A DNA stretch of 26,452 nt from JANQLU01 sp964434955 (GCA_964434955.1 CAYSXI010000062.1:1-26452), one strand, 5' to 3'; positions 8,457-17,558 are shown, numbered from the stretch's first letter. The notes: generated by a model not told the origin, from the sequence alone. Numbers and translations: made by a program.

Positions 8457-9860
8457 ATGTCCGAGCCCAAGTTTTCCGTCGTCAAGCACAAGGGAAACTG
8501 GCGCCCCATGCTATTTCTTAGCCTGCCGGTGTTGCTTGAAGAGACGTTGTTTCTTGCTGTCACTTGGACCGACTGGTGGCTGACCGGCCACTACTTGAGC
8601 GGCGATGCACCCAAGGCCGCCATGGGCGTCATGGGCTATGTGATGTGGTTGGTCCCTACCCTGTTTGCTTCTGTCGCTATCGGCGCGACGGCTCTGGTTT
8701 CTCGCTATGTCGGCGGGAATGACATGCTGCTTGCAAGGAAGTCAGCCAACCAAGCGATGATGCTGGGCGTTTGTTTTGCCTCCGTATTGACCGGGTTCTT
8801 CGTTGTCCTGGGTCCGTACCTGGTCGCACTGACGCAGTTGAAAGGTGAAGCACTGGAATACGCGACGCGATACCTTTCGATCGTGGCACCTGTGGTTCCC
8901 TTTATCATGATGTCGCAGATCAGTTCGGCCTGCTTGCGGGGCGCCGGTGATACCGTGAGCGGGTTTGTCGTCAAAACGATCGTGGTCGTGACCAATGTCT
9001 TTGTTAGTACAGTCTTGGTATCGGGATTTTGGTTTTTTCCGGAAATGGGTTGGGCAGGAATCGCACTGGGTACCGCGATTGGTCATGCCGTGGGTGGAAC
9101 GATTCTGGCGGGAATCCTGGTTTCCGGTCGCGCCGGACTGGGCATTCGATTCCGAATGATGAAACCGAACTTTGGTTTGATTCGAAAGCTGTTGCGAATC
9201 GGAATCCCAGGTGGCTTTGACTTGGCGACGGTGGTTTGTAGCCAATTGGTTTTCATCGCGATTATCAATCGGTTGGGTGATCGGGCGGCTGCCTCGCATG
9301 GATTGGCGGTTCAGATAGAAGCCCTGGCCTGGATGCCGGGCGCGGCATTTCAAGTCGCTGCGGCCACCATGGCCGGACAGTTCTTGGGCGCAAAACTCCC
9401 CGACCGCGCCATGAAAGCCGTGATGACTTGTCTTTGGGCGGGGGGACTCGTCATGTGCCTGGCGGGCGTGGTTTTGTTTTTCGGAGGAAATTGGTTCGCC
9501 TATTTCTTCACCGGCGATTGGAATGACCCAACAACCTCGATTACGGCAGAGCTTCTGCGGATCATATCGGCCGCGATGCCCTGTCTTGCTGTCGTCATGA
9601 TTTTCAGTGGCGCGCTACGAGGAGCTGGTGATACGGGCTGGTCGTTGGCGTTCTCTTCGATTGGGTTTTTCCTGGTTCGTATCCCGTTTGCAATGCTACT
9701 GGCGTGGCCCTACATTGGATTCGAAGACGGTTGGCGGATTCCTGGCTTTGGATTGGGAATCCATGGCGCGTGGTATGCGATGCTGATCGATCTATTCGTT
9801 CGCAGCGTTCTTATCGGTGGGCGAATTTACCACGGCGGCTGGAAACGAATGTCCATCTAG
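8457..9860 (+). CDS. MATE family efflux transporter
   Basis: The 467-residue protein is a 12-helix MATE transporter, which exports organic cations or drugs in exchange for Na+ or H+. The two pseudo-repeat halves each carry the family signature at the matching place: CLRGAGDTVSGF in the first and ALRGAGDTGWSLAF in the second. Other MATE features are RKLLRIGIPGGFDLA at the start of the second half and AATMAGQFLGAKLPDRA. Length is standard. The ATG at 8457 has no good Shine-Dalgarno. The next gene begins 32 bases after its stop on the same strand, so the two may share a transcript. The substrate is unknown. Confidence 0.9.
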   Translation: MSEPKFSVVKHKGNWRPMLFLSLPVLLEETLFLAVTWTDWWLTGHYLSGDAPKAAMGVMGYVMWLVPTLFASVAIGATALVSRYVGGNDMLLARKSANQAMMLGVCFASVLTGFFVVLGPYLVALTQLKGEALEYATRYLSIVAPVVPFIMMSQISSACLRGAGDTVSGFVVKTIVVVTNVFVSTVLVSGFWFFPEMGWAGIALGTAIGHAVGGTILAGILVSGRAGLGIRFRMMKPNFGLIRKLLRIGIPGGFDLATVVCSQLVFIAIINRLGDRAAASHGLAVQIEALAWMPGAAFQVAAATMAGQFLGAKLPDRAMKAVMTCLWAGGLVMCLAGVVLFFGGNWFAYFFTGDWNDPTTSITAELLRIISAAMPCLAVVMIFSGALRGAGDTGWSLAFSSIGFFLVRIPFAMLLAWPYIGFEDGWRIPGFGLGIHGAWYAMLIDLFVRSVLIGGRIYHGGWKRMSI

Positions 9861-9892
9861 GCGGCTATTCTTAAACTCGTTGATTGGGAAAC

Positions 9893-11116
9893 ATGATGAC
9901 GCGCGGCCAATATTTGAGGGTCATTGTTTTCAGTTTGTGCCTTGGATCCTTCATCCCAACGGCACACTCCCAAAGCAACTCGGTTTCGGAAGCGAAAAAG
10001 AAGGCGATTGCGTTTCTGGTTGATCAAGTCGGAGACGATCATCTCTGGCATTCCGAGTACTACGGGAACCTGAAAGGGGGTGCCGGTGTTTCCGCTTTAG
10101 CCCTTTATGCGATTACACGTTGTGAAAAAGAGCATTGGCAGTCACACCAAAAAGCAATGCAGCGCACGATCGATACACTGGGAGGATTTATCGATAAGTT
10201 TGGCTACGCTGCCAATCGAGATGGTCCTGACTATTCGAACTACGCATCCTCCATGCTGCTTATTGTGACACGCGAAGCGGATTTGCATTTGTCACGAAAT
10301 CGTCGACAGGCGCTCATCGATTACTTGTTGCGAGCACAATTGGACGAGGAGGAAGGGTACCAGCCTTCGAGTGTCGATTTTGGCGGATGGGATCTGTCGG
10401 GGTGGATGAAGGGAAAGCGGCGAACCACTGGGACAAACATTTCTGTTTCGGCAAGTGTCCTTGAGGCTTTGGTGGGCGAGTTGGAATCGTTGGAAAAGCA
10501 GAAGCAGAGTGATCCCGATGATTTTGGTGAGGACAACAACAAGCGAATCGAGCGGATCAGGTTGTGTCTTCAAAAAGGGGGCAAGTGGTTGGTGCGGTGT
10601 GGAAATCCGGACGGCGGTTTTTTCTTCCACCCGGAACGCGCGCACGCCGGAAACAAGGCCGAATGGTCCAATCAAAAAAAGACGGATCCAAATTCCTACG
10701 GATCGGCAACCGCAGATGGACTTCGTTGCATGGACTACCTTGGTCGCTATCTTGAGCTGGCCGATTCGGAGGACGCCGAAAAGCAAAAGCGATCACTCGA
10801 AAAACGAATCCAGAAAACGGTTGGTTGGCTCGACGCAGAAAATCAATGGACCTGGGTGCCGGGATTTCGCGACGAAGAAAAAGCGAGTTCCTGGGCGCGG
10901 GGGCTGAAGTTCTATTTCTGGATGTCGCTGTCTCGAACGCAGAAGATTCGAGAAACCCGCTCCAAAAAGACATCGCAAGCGTCAGCGAAAATGGTTGCCG
11001 TGATCTGCGAATCTCAAGCAAACGACGGGAGTTGGCAAAACAAGAACGCAAGAATGCGGGAAGACGATCCGTTGATAGCGACGTCCTTCGCGCTCATCGC
11101 TCTAAATCCGCAGTAA
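9893..11116 (+). CDS. Exported prenyltransferase/squalene-cyclase-fold protein
   Basis: The 407-residue protein has a signal peptide (RVIVFSLCLGSFIPTAHSQS) and then repeated helical blocks of the alpha/alpha-toroid (prenyltransferase and squalene-oxidase repeat) type. Examples are KKAIAFLVDQVGDDHLW, GGAGVSALALYAI, GGKWLVRCGNPDGGFFF, TADGLRCMDYLGRYL, and near the end QANDGSWQNKN followed by ATSFALIALN. The QxxDGSW-like block is typical of these repeats. No DxDD or other cyclase catalytic motif was found, so this is probably not a terpene cyclase. Planctomycetes carry many exported proteins of this fold with unknown function. The start is 9893 or 9896. It lies directly downstream of the MATE gene. 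Confidence 0.78.
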   Translation: MMTRGQYLRVIVFSLCLGSFIPTAHSQSNSVSEAKKKAIAFLVDQVGDDHLWHSEYYGNLKGGAGVSALALYAITRCEKEHWQSHQKAMQRTIDTLGGFIDKFGYAANRDGPDYSNYASSMLLIVTREADLHLSRNRRQALIDYLLRAQLDEEEGYQPSSVDFGGWDLSGWMKGKRRTTGTNISVSASVLEALVGELESLEKQKQSDPDDFGEDNNKRIERIRLCLQKGGKWLVRCGNPDGGFFFHPERAHAGNKAEWSNQKKTDPNSYGSATADGLRCMDYLGRYLELADSEDAEKQKRSLEKRIQKTVGWLDAENQWTWVPGFRDEEKASSWARGLKFYFWMSLSRTQKIRETRSKKTSQASAKMVAVICESQANDGSWQNKNARMREDDPLIATSFALIALNPQ

Positions 11117-11324
11117 GTTCGGGTTTGGTTCGTTGCGGCGGAAACACACATCCGATTCTTGCTTTTGGATGTGATTCGGCGAACAACGTTGTTTTCACGG
11201 TCACTTGCAACAGTTCTTGAAATCACGTGCGGCCAAGTTGCGTATGTTCCATGTCACCGGATCGAATACTTCCATGGCGGCATTTCCGTCGAAGGGCGCG
11301 ATCGTGGCATTGAACGTGAATCGA
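11117..11324. other. Convergent intergenic region
   Basis: These 208 bases lie between the toroid-fold protein (+) and the phosphatase (-). A 7-bp dyad (CACATCC at 11147 with GGATGTG at 11167) with a 13-nt loop could serve as a weak terminator. No gene was recognised here. Confidence 0.35.
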
Positions 11325-11858
11325 TCAGGAATCTTTGCGATTCAATTCGCGTTTTTCAAATTCGATCACCACGGGCCGCTGGTCGATTCGAGGGTTGGCA
11401 TGGGGACGTTGTTCGAGCAATCGTTTCTGTGCCTCCTGACGACTCATGGCTTTGGAGCGGATGAGCCAGCAAACGACGACGGTACCCGACCGGGCGCGAC
11501 CGGCTTTGCAATGCACGTAGACCTTCCCTCCGGCGGCTGCCTGGGCTTCGATAAAAGCGACGGCTCGTTCGACGTTTTCGAGTGAAGGGTGGGTAAAGTC
11601 AATGGTCGGAACCCGAAGCTGTTCCATGGCGTGCTTCTGATAGAGATCCTGGGGTCCGGAGAATTCCTGACAAGTATTGACGATCCCAGTGATCCCCAGT
11701 TGCTTCATGGCGGCGACATCACTTCGAAATGGCATCGCGCCGATGACAACGACATCGTCAATGGGATCCCACCAGTTTCGTACTTTAAGGATCCGACCCA
11801 GCAACACGTTCCAACCGAGAGTTGGGTAATAGACAATCCGTGCCTTCAGCCAATTCAT
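11325..11858 (-). CDS. PTPMT1-like dual-specificity phosphatase
   Basis: The 177-residue protein has the Cys-based phosphatase P-loop HCKAGRARSG: the nucleophile is Cys117 and the Arg of the CX5R motif is Arg123. The N-terminal part, WWDPIDDVVVIGAMPFRSD, closely resembles the start of mitochondrial PTPMT1 phosphatases. PTPMT1 dephosphorylates phosphatidylglycerophosphate in cardiolipin synthesis, and a PTPMT1-type enzyme with this activity has been reported from the planctomycete Rhodopirellula baltica. That makes phosphatidylglycerophosphate the likeliest substrate, but this is inference; a protein phosphatase remains possible. The N-terminus (ARIVYYPTLGWNVLLGRIL) is mildly hydrophobic and may associate with the membrane. 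I start at the ATG at 11858; a TTG at 11867 is an alternative. Confidence 0.82.
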   Translation of the reverse strand: MNWLKARIVYYPTLGWNVLLGRILKVRNWWDPIDDVVVIGAMPFRSDVAAMKQLGITGIVNTCQEFSGPQDLYQKHAMEQLRVPTIDFTHPSLENVERAVAFIEAQAAAGGKVYVHCKAGRARSGTVVVCWLIRSKAMSRQEAQKRLLEQRPHANPRIDQRPVVIEFEKRELNRKDS

Positions 11859-12000
11859 GAAGTCCAAAATGTATTCCGTTCCGCAAAAGATGGCATGAAA
11901 TTGCTGATACTCGCCGGAGCATTTTTTTCATATGATACTTGCATGGCCAACGCTTCCGGCCTCTCAGGATAACGATTCTTCAAAGGATTTCCGAGTCACG

Positions 12001-14040
12001 ATGTCCGATTCGCCGTCGAACTTGAATGGAGCCGCCGACCAAGTCAAAAGGTGGGGCAAGGATTTCTTTGATGTTGACGAACAGGGACGGATTGTCGTTC
12101 GTCACCAAGATGTGGATTCGGCAGCGACGGCGCTCCAGGACCTCGTGGACGAGCTTGCCGACCAAAGAATTGAGTGCCCAATCATTTTTAAGTTCCCGGG
12201 CATAATCCGGGAACGGGTATGCCAGCTTTATCGGGCATTCGAAAAGGCGATCCAGCAATTCGATTATGCCGAAAGCTACCAATGCGTTTATCCCATTAAA
12301 GTGAATCAATCCCGCCCGGCGGTCGAGACGATTCTGGCTCACGACCGTTATGAGGTCGGCCTTGAAGCAGGCAGCAAAGCCGAATTGTTGACGATACTCG
12401 CGGTTGCCAAACCCAATACCACGATTTTGTACAACGGGTTCAAAGACCGAACGTCGATCGAAATGGCGATCCGTGCAAGTCGCTTGGGCCGCGACATCAC
12501 GATCATTATCGAAAAGCCCAATGAGATTGAGTTGATACAGGCACTCAGCCAGGAACTTGGGCATTGTCCACGCTTGGGAATTCGAGTGAAACTTGCATCC
12601 AGAGGATCTGGGCACTGGGAACACTCAGGGGGGCTCCGATCCAAGTTCGGCTTGTTCGTTCCGCAATTGCTTGCGGCCGTCGAGCGGCTACGGGAACTCG
12701 GTTTACTTAAACATTTCCAGTTATTGCATTTTCATCCGGGAAGCCAGATCAACGATGTGCTGCGGATCAAGGCGTCTGTTATCGAAGCCACCCGCATTTA
12801 TTGTGACCTGGTCCAACGCGGCGCACCGCTTAACCGAATGGATGTCGGGGGCGGTTTGGCGGTGGACTATACCGGCCAGCAATCGACCGATTCCTCGAGC
12901 ATGAATTACAGTTTGCAGGAGTATGCGAACGATATTGTCTATTACATCAAGCGTGTATGCGACCAGGTTGGTGTTTCCCCGCCCAGAATCCTTTCGGAGA
13001 GCGGGCGCGCGTTGGTCGCCCATCACGCGGTCATGGTATTTTCGATTATCGGAAGTTCCTATCGCGACATCGAAAGTTACGAGACGGATGTCAAGTTTGA
13101 TCGTTCGGATCGTTCGCTCCAGCCGCTGGTTGAACTTCAAGACACGCTGCAGGATGTTTCCGAGAAAAACTTGTTGGAGAGTTTTCACGATGCCCAGCAG
13201 GCCATCGACATGACCCTTCAGCTTTTCGCAAATGGCATGATGAGTCTTGAGAATCGTTCCGTAGGCGAAAGTCTTTTTTGGCAGGTGTGCCGCAAAATTC
13301 GACTCAAGATGAACAGCCTCAAGTTCGTGCCGGGGGAACTCGATTCGTTGAGAGATTTGTTCGCGGAAACCTACATTGCAAATTTTTCGGTTTTCCAGTC
13401 ACTTCGCGATCACTGGGCGATTGACCAGCTGTTCCCAATCGTCCCGTTGGTTGGCCTCGATCGGGGGCGGGATGTGGATGCCGTCCTCGGGGATATTACC
13501 TGCGATTCGGATGGGAAAGTGGAACGCTTTGTTTGCGACAAAGCGTCTCGCCGCACGCTTAAAGTCCATGCACTTCGCCAGGACGAACCGTATTACATGG
13601 GCGCTTTTCTAGTCGGCGCGTACCAGCAATCGCTTGGCGAGAGTCACAACTTGCTCGGTCGCCCGCATACCGTTTGCGTCGAGTTTGAAAACGGGAAACC
13701 CGTTTTGACTCGGGTTTCGCCGGGCGATTCCATCGAAGAGATCATGAAATGGAACTCGAGCGAGTCGGAACACGGCGAGGCTGAAGCCAGTTTGCTGGAC
13801 GAGTTTGTTGCTTCTCTGAATTCGGAAGAAGCCCTTTTTTTCGCAAATGCCGCGCGAGAGTATTGTTACCTGTCCATTCGTCCTCCGGAGCATTCGCCAG
13901 TTGGCGACACACTGCAGGGTCAGAAAGCGACGTCTTCCAGTCGTGAAGTTGAGGCGAGTGCTCCCCAGCCACACGTGAGTTTGTCAAATTCCCCGGCACC
14001 TGCACTCGACGAATTTTCACAATCGATTAAAAAAAGCTGA
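12001..14040 (+). CDS. speA: Biosynthetic arginine decarboxylase
   Basis: The 679-residue protein is a PLP-dependent, alanine-racemase-fold arginine decarboxylase making agmatine, the first step toward putrescine and spermidine. The PLP lysine is in YPIKVNQ (Lys100), followed by GLEAGSKAELL, LYNGFKDR, LGIRVKLASRGSGHWEHSGG, LLHFHPGSQ and MDVGGGLAVDY in family order. The second active-site segment is LGDITCDSDGKV, with Cys501. Length is slightly above the usual 630-660. The excess is a low-complexity Ser/Pro tail after residue 640 (SSSREVEASAPQPHVSLSNSPAP). The ATG at 12001 precedes MSDSPSN; the frame opens upstream at 11932 without support. A -10-like TATGAT at 11931-11936 could drive it. Confidence 0.95.
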   Translation: MSDSPSNLNGAADQVKRWGKDFFDVDEQGRIVVRHQDVDSAATALQDLVDELADQRIECPIIFKFPGIIRERVCQLYRAFEKAIQQFDYAESYQCVYPIKVNQSRPAVETILAHDRYEVGLEAGSKAELLTILAVAKPNTTILYNGFKDRTSIEMAIRASRLGRDITIIIEKPNEIELIQALSQELGHCPRLGIRVKLASRGSGHWEHSGGLRSKFGLFVPQLLAAVERLRELGLLKHFQLLHFHPGSQINDVLRIKASVIEATRIYCDLVQRGAPLNRMDVGGGLAVDYTGQQSTDSSSMNYSLQEYANDIVYYIKRVCDQVGVSPPRILSESGRALVAHHAVMVFSIIGSSYRDIESYETDVKFDRSDRSLQPLVELQDTLQDVSEKNLLESFHDAQQAIDMTLQLFANGMMSLENRSVGESLFWQVCRKIRLKMNSLKFVPGELDSLRDLFAETYIANFSVFQSLRDHWAIDQLFPIVPLVGLDRGRDVDAVLGDITCDSDGKVERFVCDKASRRTLKVHALRQDEPYYMGAFLVGAYQQSLGESHNLLGRPHTVCVEFENGKPVLTRVSPGDSIEEIMKWNSSESEHGEAEASLLDEFVASLNSEEALFFANAAREYCYLSIRPPEHSPVGDTLQGQKATSSSREVEASAPQPHVSLSNSPAPALDEFSQSIKKS

Positions 14041-14116
14041 TCTACCAATCCAATCGACCGAGCGGCGGAAACACCCTCAGGCGACGAGAAACAGTCAGTC
14101 AGAAACGGGAAACACG

Positions 14117-15175
14117 ATGTCGAATTCGCTGAAATCATTGATCGAATGTGGAACCAAGTTGTGGTTGGACTCCATTGATCCCGATCTTGTCAAATCGAAT
14201 CGAGAGATGGGAGCTACCGGTGCGACTTCGAATCCGATCATTATTGCTGACTTGATCAAATCGGGCCGATTTGACGAAGACCTCAAACGTTTTGCAGAAC
14301 AGGGCTTGGACGTTGATGCCGCGACATGGGCGATGACCGATCAGATGGTCTCGGAGGCGGAAGAGGTGTTCCTCGATGTCTGGAACGAGACGAAAGGAAA
14401 TGATGGTTATGTGAGTTTCGAATTGGATCCACTCATTGAGGACCCGGAACTGAATATGCCCCACGAAGATCGGGTTGCCAAATACATCGAATTGGCAAAG
14501 CAATGGGCTGCCGATCATCCGAATCGCATGATCAAGGTTCCGGCGACCCCGGCGGGAATCGACAGCCTGGAAGAAATGGTGGCCAACGGGACTTCGGTCA
14601 ATGTGACGTTGATATTTACCGAGCGCCAATATCGCGAAGCACGGAATGCGGTTTGGAAAGGCGCCCTGCGTCGGGAAAGCCTCGAACACTTCAAGAGCGT
14701 CTACAGTATTTTTGTTTCGCGGATTGATGTGTACACCGGGATTCACTGCGCGGAGCTATCGGCTCGTTCGCAAGGAATGGTGGGCATCGCCAATGCTCAA
14801 CGAATTTGGGCCGGAAACCAGGAGTTTTGGTCGGACAAATCCTGCCCATTGCAGCAGGAAATTATTTTTGCGAGCACAGGTACCAAGAATCCTGAAGATC
14901 CAGCTTGGAAATATGTTCAGGCTTTGGCGGGAAGCGACATTCAGACCAACCCTCCCGCAACCAATGACGCGACGGCCAAAAGCGGTTTGAAGTACGGCAA
15001 GAGAGTCGATCAGCTCGCCGACCCCCAAGTGCTCGGCGAAATCTACAGCGTGGTTGATTTTGAGCATCTGGAAGAGACGCTGATGCGTGAAGGGATCGCA
15101 AAATTCGCGGATCCTCAAAAAGCGCTTTTGCAACTTGTTGAAGCGAAACGGGAGGCGCTCGCCAATTCTGGCTAG
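14117..15175 (+). CDS. tal: Transaldolase
   Basis: The 352-residue protein is a transaldolase of the longer bacterial type. It transfers a dihydroxyacetone unit between sugar phosphates in the non-oxidative pentose phosphate pathway. Family motifs are GATSNPIII near the N-terminus, RMIKVPATPAGI with the Schiff-base lysine (Lys140), and NVTLIFTERQY. VSRIDVYTG and a TNPPATNDA segment complete the barrel. A GGGAAA purine run sits just before the ATG at 14117. It follows speA by 76 bases on the same strand, with no evident terminator between, so partial co-transcription is possible although the pathways are unrelated. Confidence 0.93.
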   Translation: MSNSLKSLIECGTKLWLDSIDPDLVKSNREMGATGATSNPIIIADLIKSGRFDEDLKRFAEQGLDVDAATWAMTDQMVSEAEEVFLDVWNETKGNDGYVSFELDPLIEDPELNMPHEDRVAKYIELAKQWAADHPNRMIKVPATPAGIDSLEEMVANGTSVNVTLIFTERQYREARNAVWKGALRRESLEHFKSVYSIFVSRIDVYTGIHCAELSARSQGMVGIANAQRIWAGNQEFWSDKSCPLQQEIIFASTGTKNPEDPAWKYVQALAGSDIQTNPPATNDATAKSGLKYGKRVDQLADPQVLGEIYSVVDFEHLEETLMREGIAKFADPQKALLQLVEAKREALANSG

Positions 15176-15326
15176 TGGCTCGAAAACTTCTCGCTTCATT
15201 CCCCTTTTCGGGGGTCGGAAATTCTTGCAACCCGACCCAGCCCGGATTAATCTAGGTCACTAGCCCTGCGTTTAGGGGGCGTCCCATCGTGCATTTATTT
15301 GACCCAGATATAGCTCCAGGATTGAC
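15176..15326 (+). promoter_or_regulatory. Transaldolase end hairpins and probable YTV-gene promoter
   Basis: Two mutually exclusive hairpins overlap here: CCCC-ttttc-GGGG near 15201-15213, and GGGTCGG (15212-15218) pairing with CCGACCC (15232-15238). A possible promoter, TTGCAA (15225) and TAATCT (15248) with a 17-bp spacer, overlaps the second hairpin. It would give a leader of about 65 bases before the ATG at 15327. The -10 match is poor. Confidence 0.3.
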
Positions 15327-17558
15327 ATGTACAAAGCTCTCGTCGCGATTTGCTTTTCGTCTTGCATGATTGCGCCCAGCGCGCTTCCGCAAGAAGAAAA
15401 TGCAACCAACGCCCAAGATGTGGCCGCCAAAGCGGCCGTAGCTGATCAAGACGCTACGAATCAAGAATCGACAAATCAGGATCCTCCCGAGCCGGAAGCC
15501 AAATCTCCGACGGTTCAGGCGGACCCTTACTACGTTGAAAAAACGATTTGCGTGCCCCAATGGGAAACCGTTTACGAAACCTGCCAACAAACTCGCTACC
15601 GGCAAGAGACTCGGACAAGAAAATACACGACCTACCGCACCGAATGCAAACAAGTTCCCTACGAACAGACGGTCACGTTCATGGTTCCGGAAACACGATC
15701 GCGTGAAGTGACCACCTACCGAACGGAGACTTACCAGAAACCGGTTGAATGCACCTACACGGTGATGTGTCCCGAACAAAGAACTCGGAAAGTCACTTGC
15801 TACCGCAATGAGTATTACCAGGAACCTTATCAGCAAACCTACACGGTGATGGTTCCGACTACTCAAACCCGGGAAATCACCTGTTACCGAAACGTTCCCG
15901 AATACCGAAACGTGGTTCAAAAGTACACGGTGATGTGTCCCCAGCCGTCAACAAAAAAAATCACGACTTATCGCAACGAAGTTCGAACCCGAAACGTCCA
16001 AGTGCCCTGCACAACCTACGTTCCTGAAACGCGAACTCGAATGATCACCTGCTGTCGCCGCGAACCGCGAACGCGAACCGTAACCCAGAACTACACGGTG
16101 ATGGTTCCGAAGCACATGACGCGAACCCAAAATTACACGGTAACGATTCCCGAAACCAAAATGGTCGAACAAACCTATCAGGTCTGTGTTCCATACACCG
16201 AAATGATTGACCAGAAGTACACGGTTTGCATCCCTTATTCGGTCCCCGTTGAACAAACCTACACGGTTTGCATCCAGGTCCCAAAACAAGTCAAAAAGAC
16301 AATCAACGTGAGTGTTCCCGTCAACTATCAGGTTGACCAGGAATACACCGTTATGGTTCCAAAGACCGTGACCAAAAAGGCCACCCGCGAAATTTGCCGC
16401 CGGGTTCCTTATACGGTGACCCGAAAACAAACGGTTGACCGGGGCTGCTGGAAAACCGTTGTCGAGCAAGTCTGCGACCCCTGTGCCTGCAATCCTTGTC
16501 CGCGTACCGTCTGTCGCCGTGTCTGGTGTCCCAATCTGGTGGAGGAATCCTGCAACATCACCTGCTATAAGATTGAAAAGGAGCAGGTCCCTTACACCTA
16601 CTGCGAGACCATTTGCGTACCCGAAAAGCGGACTCGCAAAGTCAACTGTGTTCGCTATGAAACGGAGCAAAAGGAAATCACCTGCACCGTTTGCGAAAAC
16701 AAATATGAAACCCGCAAGCGAACGGTTCACCAATGTCGATTCCGCAATGAAACACGAACTCGCCAGGTTTGTGTTGCACGGAGCCGCTACGAAACCCGCA
16801 AGCGTATGTGCCCGGTGACCACTTATCGAACCGAAAACCGCTCGCGTGAAATCAATTGTTGCGTGATGGTTCCTGAAGTTCGCACGCGAACCTTTGAGCA
16901 GACCTACTGCGTTTCGATTCCTGAACAGGTTGAGCAAACCTACACGGTCAACGTTCCCAAGACGACTTACAAGACAGTATGTCAAACCTATTGTGTTCGT
17001 ATTCCCGTTGAGAAAACCGTTCCTTGCACCATCATGGTTCCAAAGGTTTGCGAACGCACGGTTCAACAATGCGTTTACAAACGCGTTCCCGAAAAACGAA
17101 CCGTGTGTTGTGTCGTCAACGTACCGAAAACGGTGACTCGCACATGCTACCGAACCAAATGCCGACGAATTCCGGAAACCCGGACACAGTGCTACACGGT
17201 CCTGGTTCCCAAGCAGCATACCTGCACGGTCATGAGAACTTATTGCAAGTCGATTCCAGTAAAGTGCACGCAAAATTACACCGTTTGCGTTCCAAAAACT
17301 GAAAAACGAACTTGCTACAAGACGGTTGTCAATCGAATCCCCGAAGAGCAAACATGCACTTACACCGTATGCGTGCCCTACACAACCGAAGTCAAGGTTC
17401 CTGTTCGTCGATGCAAGATGGTGCCAAAAACGATTCGCGTTCCAGTGAACCCATGTGGGGGTTGTTGCGACCAGTCATGTGGCAATGCTTGTAACGAATG
17501 CGTTCAAGCTTGTTGTCGCGGATTGCGTCGATGCGGTTTCTGGTTTTTCCGTCGCTAG
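15327..17558 (+). CDS. Cysteine-rich YTV-repeat cell-wall protein
   Basis: The 743-residue protein has a signal peptide (MYKALVAICFSSCMIAPSALPQ), a short acidic Ala/Gln/Asn linker to about residue 65, and then an almost unbroken array of short repeats built on YTVMVP or YTVCVP and TYRxE. Blocks of exactly 14 residues, often in 28-residue pairs, run through the first half. A Cys-dense island (CDPCACNPCPRTVC, about residue 387 on) interrupts the array, and a second ends the protein (CGGCCDQSCGNACNEC). I count about 64 cysteines. YTV-repeat proteins are known from the cross-linked protein cell walls of planctomycetes, so an exported, disulfide-linked structural role is likely. The repeats are rich in Arg, Lys, Thr and Val, consistent with stacked beta-strands. 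A strong terminator follows. Confidence 0.9.
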   Translation: MYKALVAICFSSCMIAPSALPQEENATNAQDVAAKAAVADQDATNQESTNQDPPEPEAKSPTVQADPYYVEKTICVPQWETVYETCQQTRYRQETRTRKYTTYRTECKQVPYEQTVTFMVPETRSREVTTYRTETYQKPVECTYTVMCPEQRTRKVTCYRNEYYQEPYQQTYTVMVPTTQTREITCYRNVPEYRNVVQKYTVMCPQPSTKKITTYRNEVRTRNVQVPCTTYVPETRTRMITCCRREPRTRTVTQNYTVMVPKHMTRTQNYTVTIPETKMVEQTYQVCVPYTEMIDQKYTVCIPYSVPVEQTYTVCIQVPKQVKKTINVSVPVNYQVDQEYTVMVPKTVTKKATREICRRVPYTVTRKQTVDRGCWKTVVEQVCDPCACNPCPRTVCRRVWCPNLVEESCNITCYKIEKEQVPYTYCETICVPEKRTRKVNCVRYETEQKEITCTVCENKYETRKRTVHQCRFRNETRTRQVCVARSRYETRKRMCPVTTYRTENRSREINCCVMVPEVRTRTFEQTYCVSIPEQVEQTYTVNVPKTTYKTVCQTYCVRIPVEKTVPCTIMVPKVCERTVQQCVYKRVPEKRTVCCVVNVPKTVTRTCYRTKCRRIPETRTQCYTVLVPKQHTCTVMRTYCKSIPVKCTQNYTVCVPKTEKRTCYKTVVNRIPEEQTCTYTVCVPYTTEVKVPVRRCKMVPKTIRVPVNPCGGCCDQSCGNACNECVQACCRGLRRCGFWFFRR
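15756..16385 (+). repeat. 42-bp-phase tandem repeat coding for 14-residue YTV units
   Basis: Unit starts fall at 15756, 15840, 15924, 16008, 16092, 16134, 16176, 16218, 16260, 16302 and 16344. Every interval is exactly 42 or 84 bases. The core reads TACACGGT in most units. Later units at 17193, 17277 and 17361 are again spaced by 84 but sit in a different phase. The array is diverged in sequence but free of length change, as expected when the protein repeat length is under selection. Confidence 0.88.

Noticed and set aside
11205..11585. 126-codon plus-strand frame
   Set aside because: It is antisense to the phosphatase P-loop region and has no independent support.
15948..17351. 467-codon open frame antisense to the YTV gene
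   Set aside because: It mirrors the codon periodicity of the repeats, has no ribosome site or recognisable domain, and is fully explained by the sense gene.
15756..17400. Regular short repeats suggesting a CRISPR array
   Set aside because: The repeats are contiguous, in frame and translated as YTV units, with no unique spacers.
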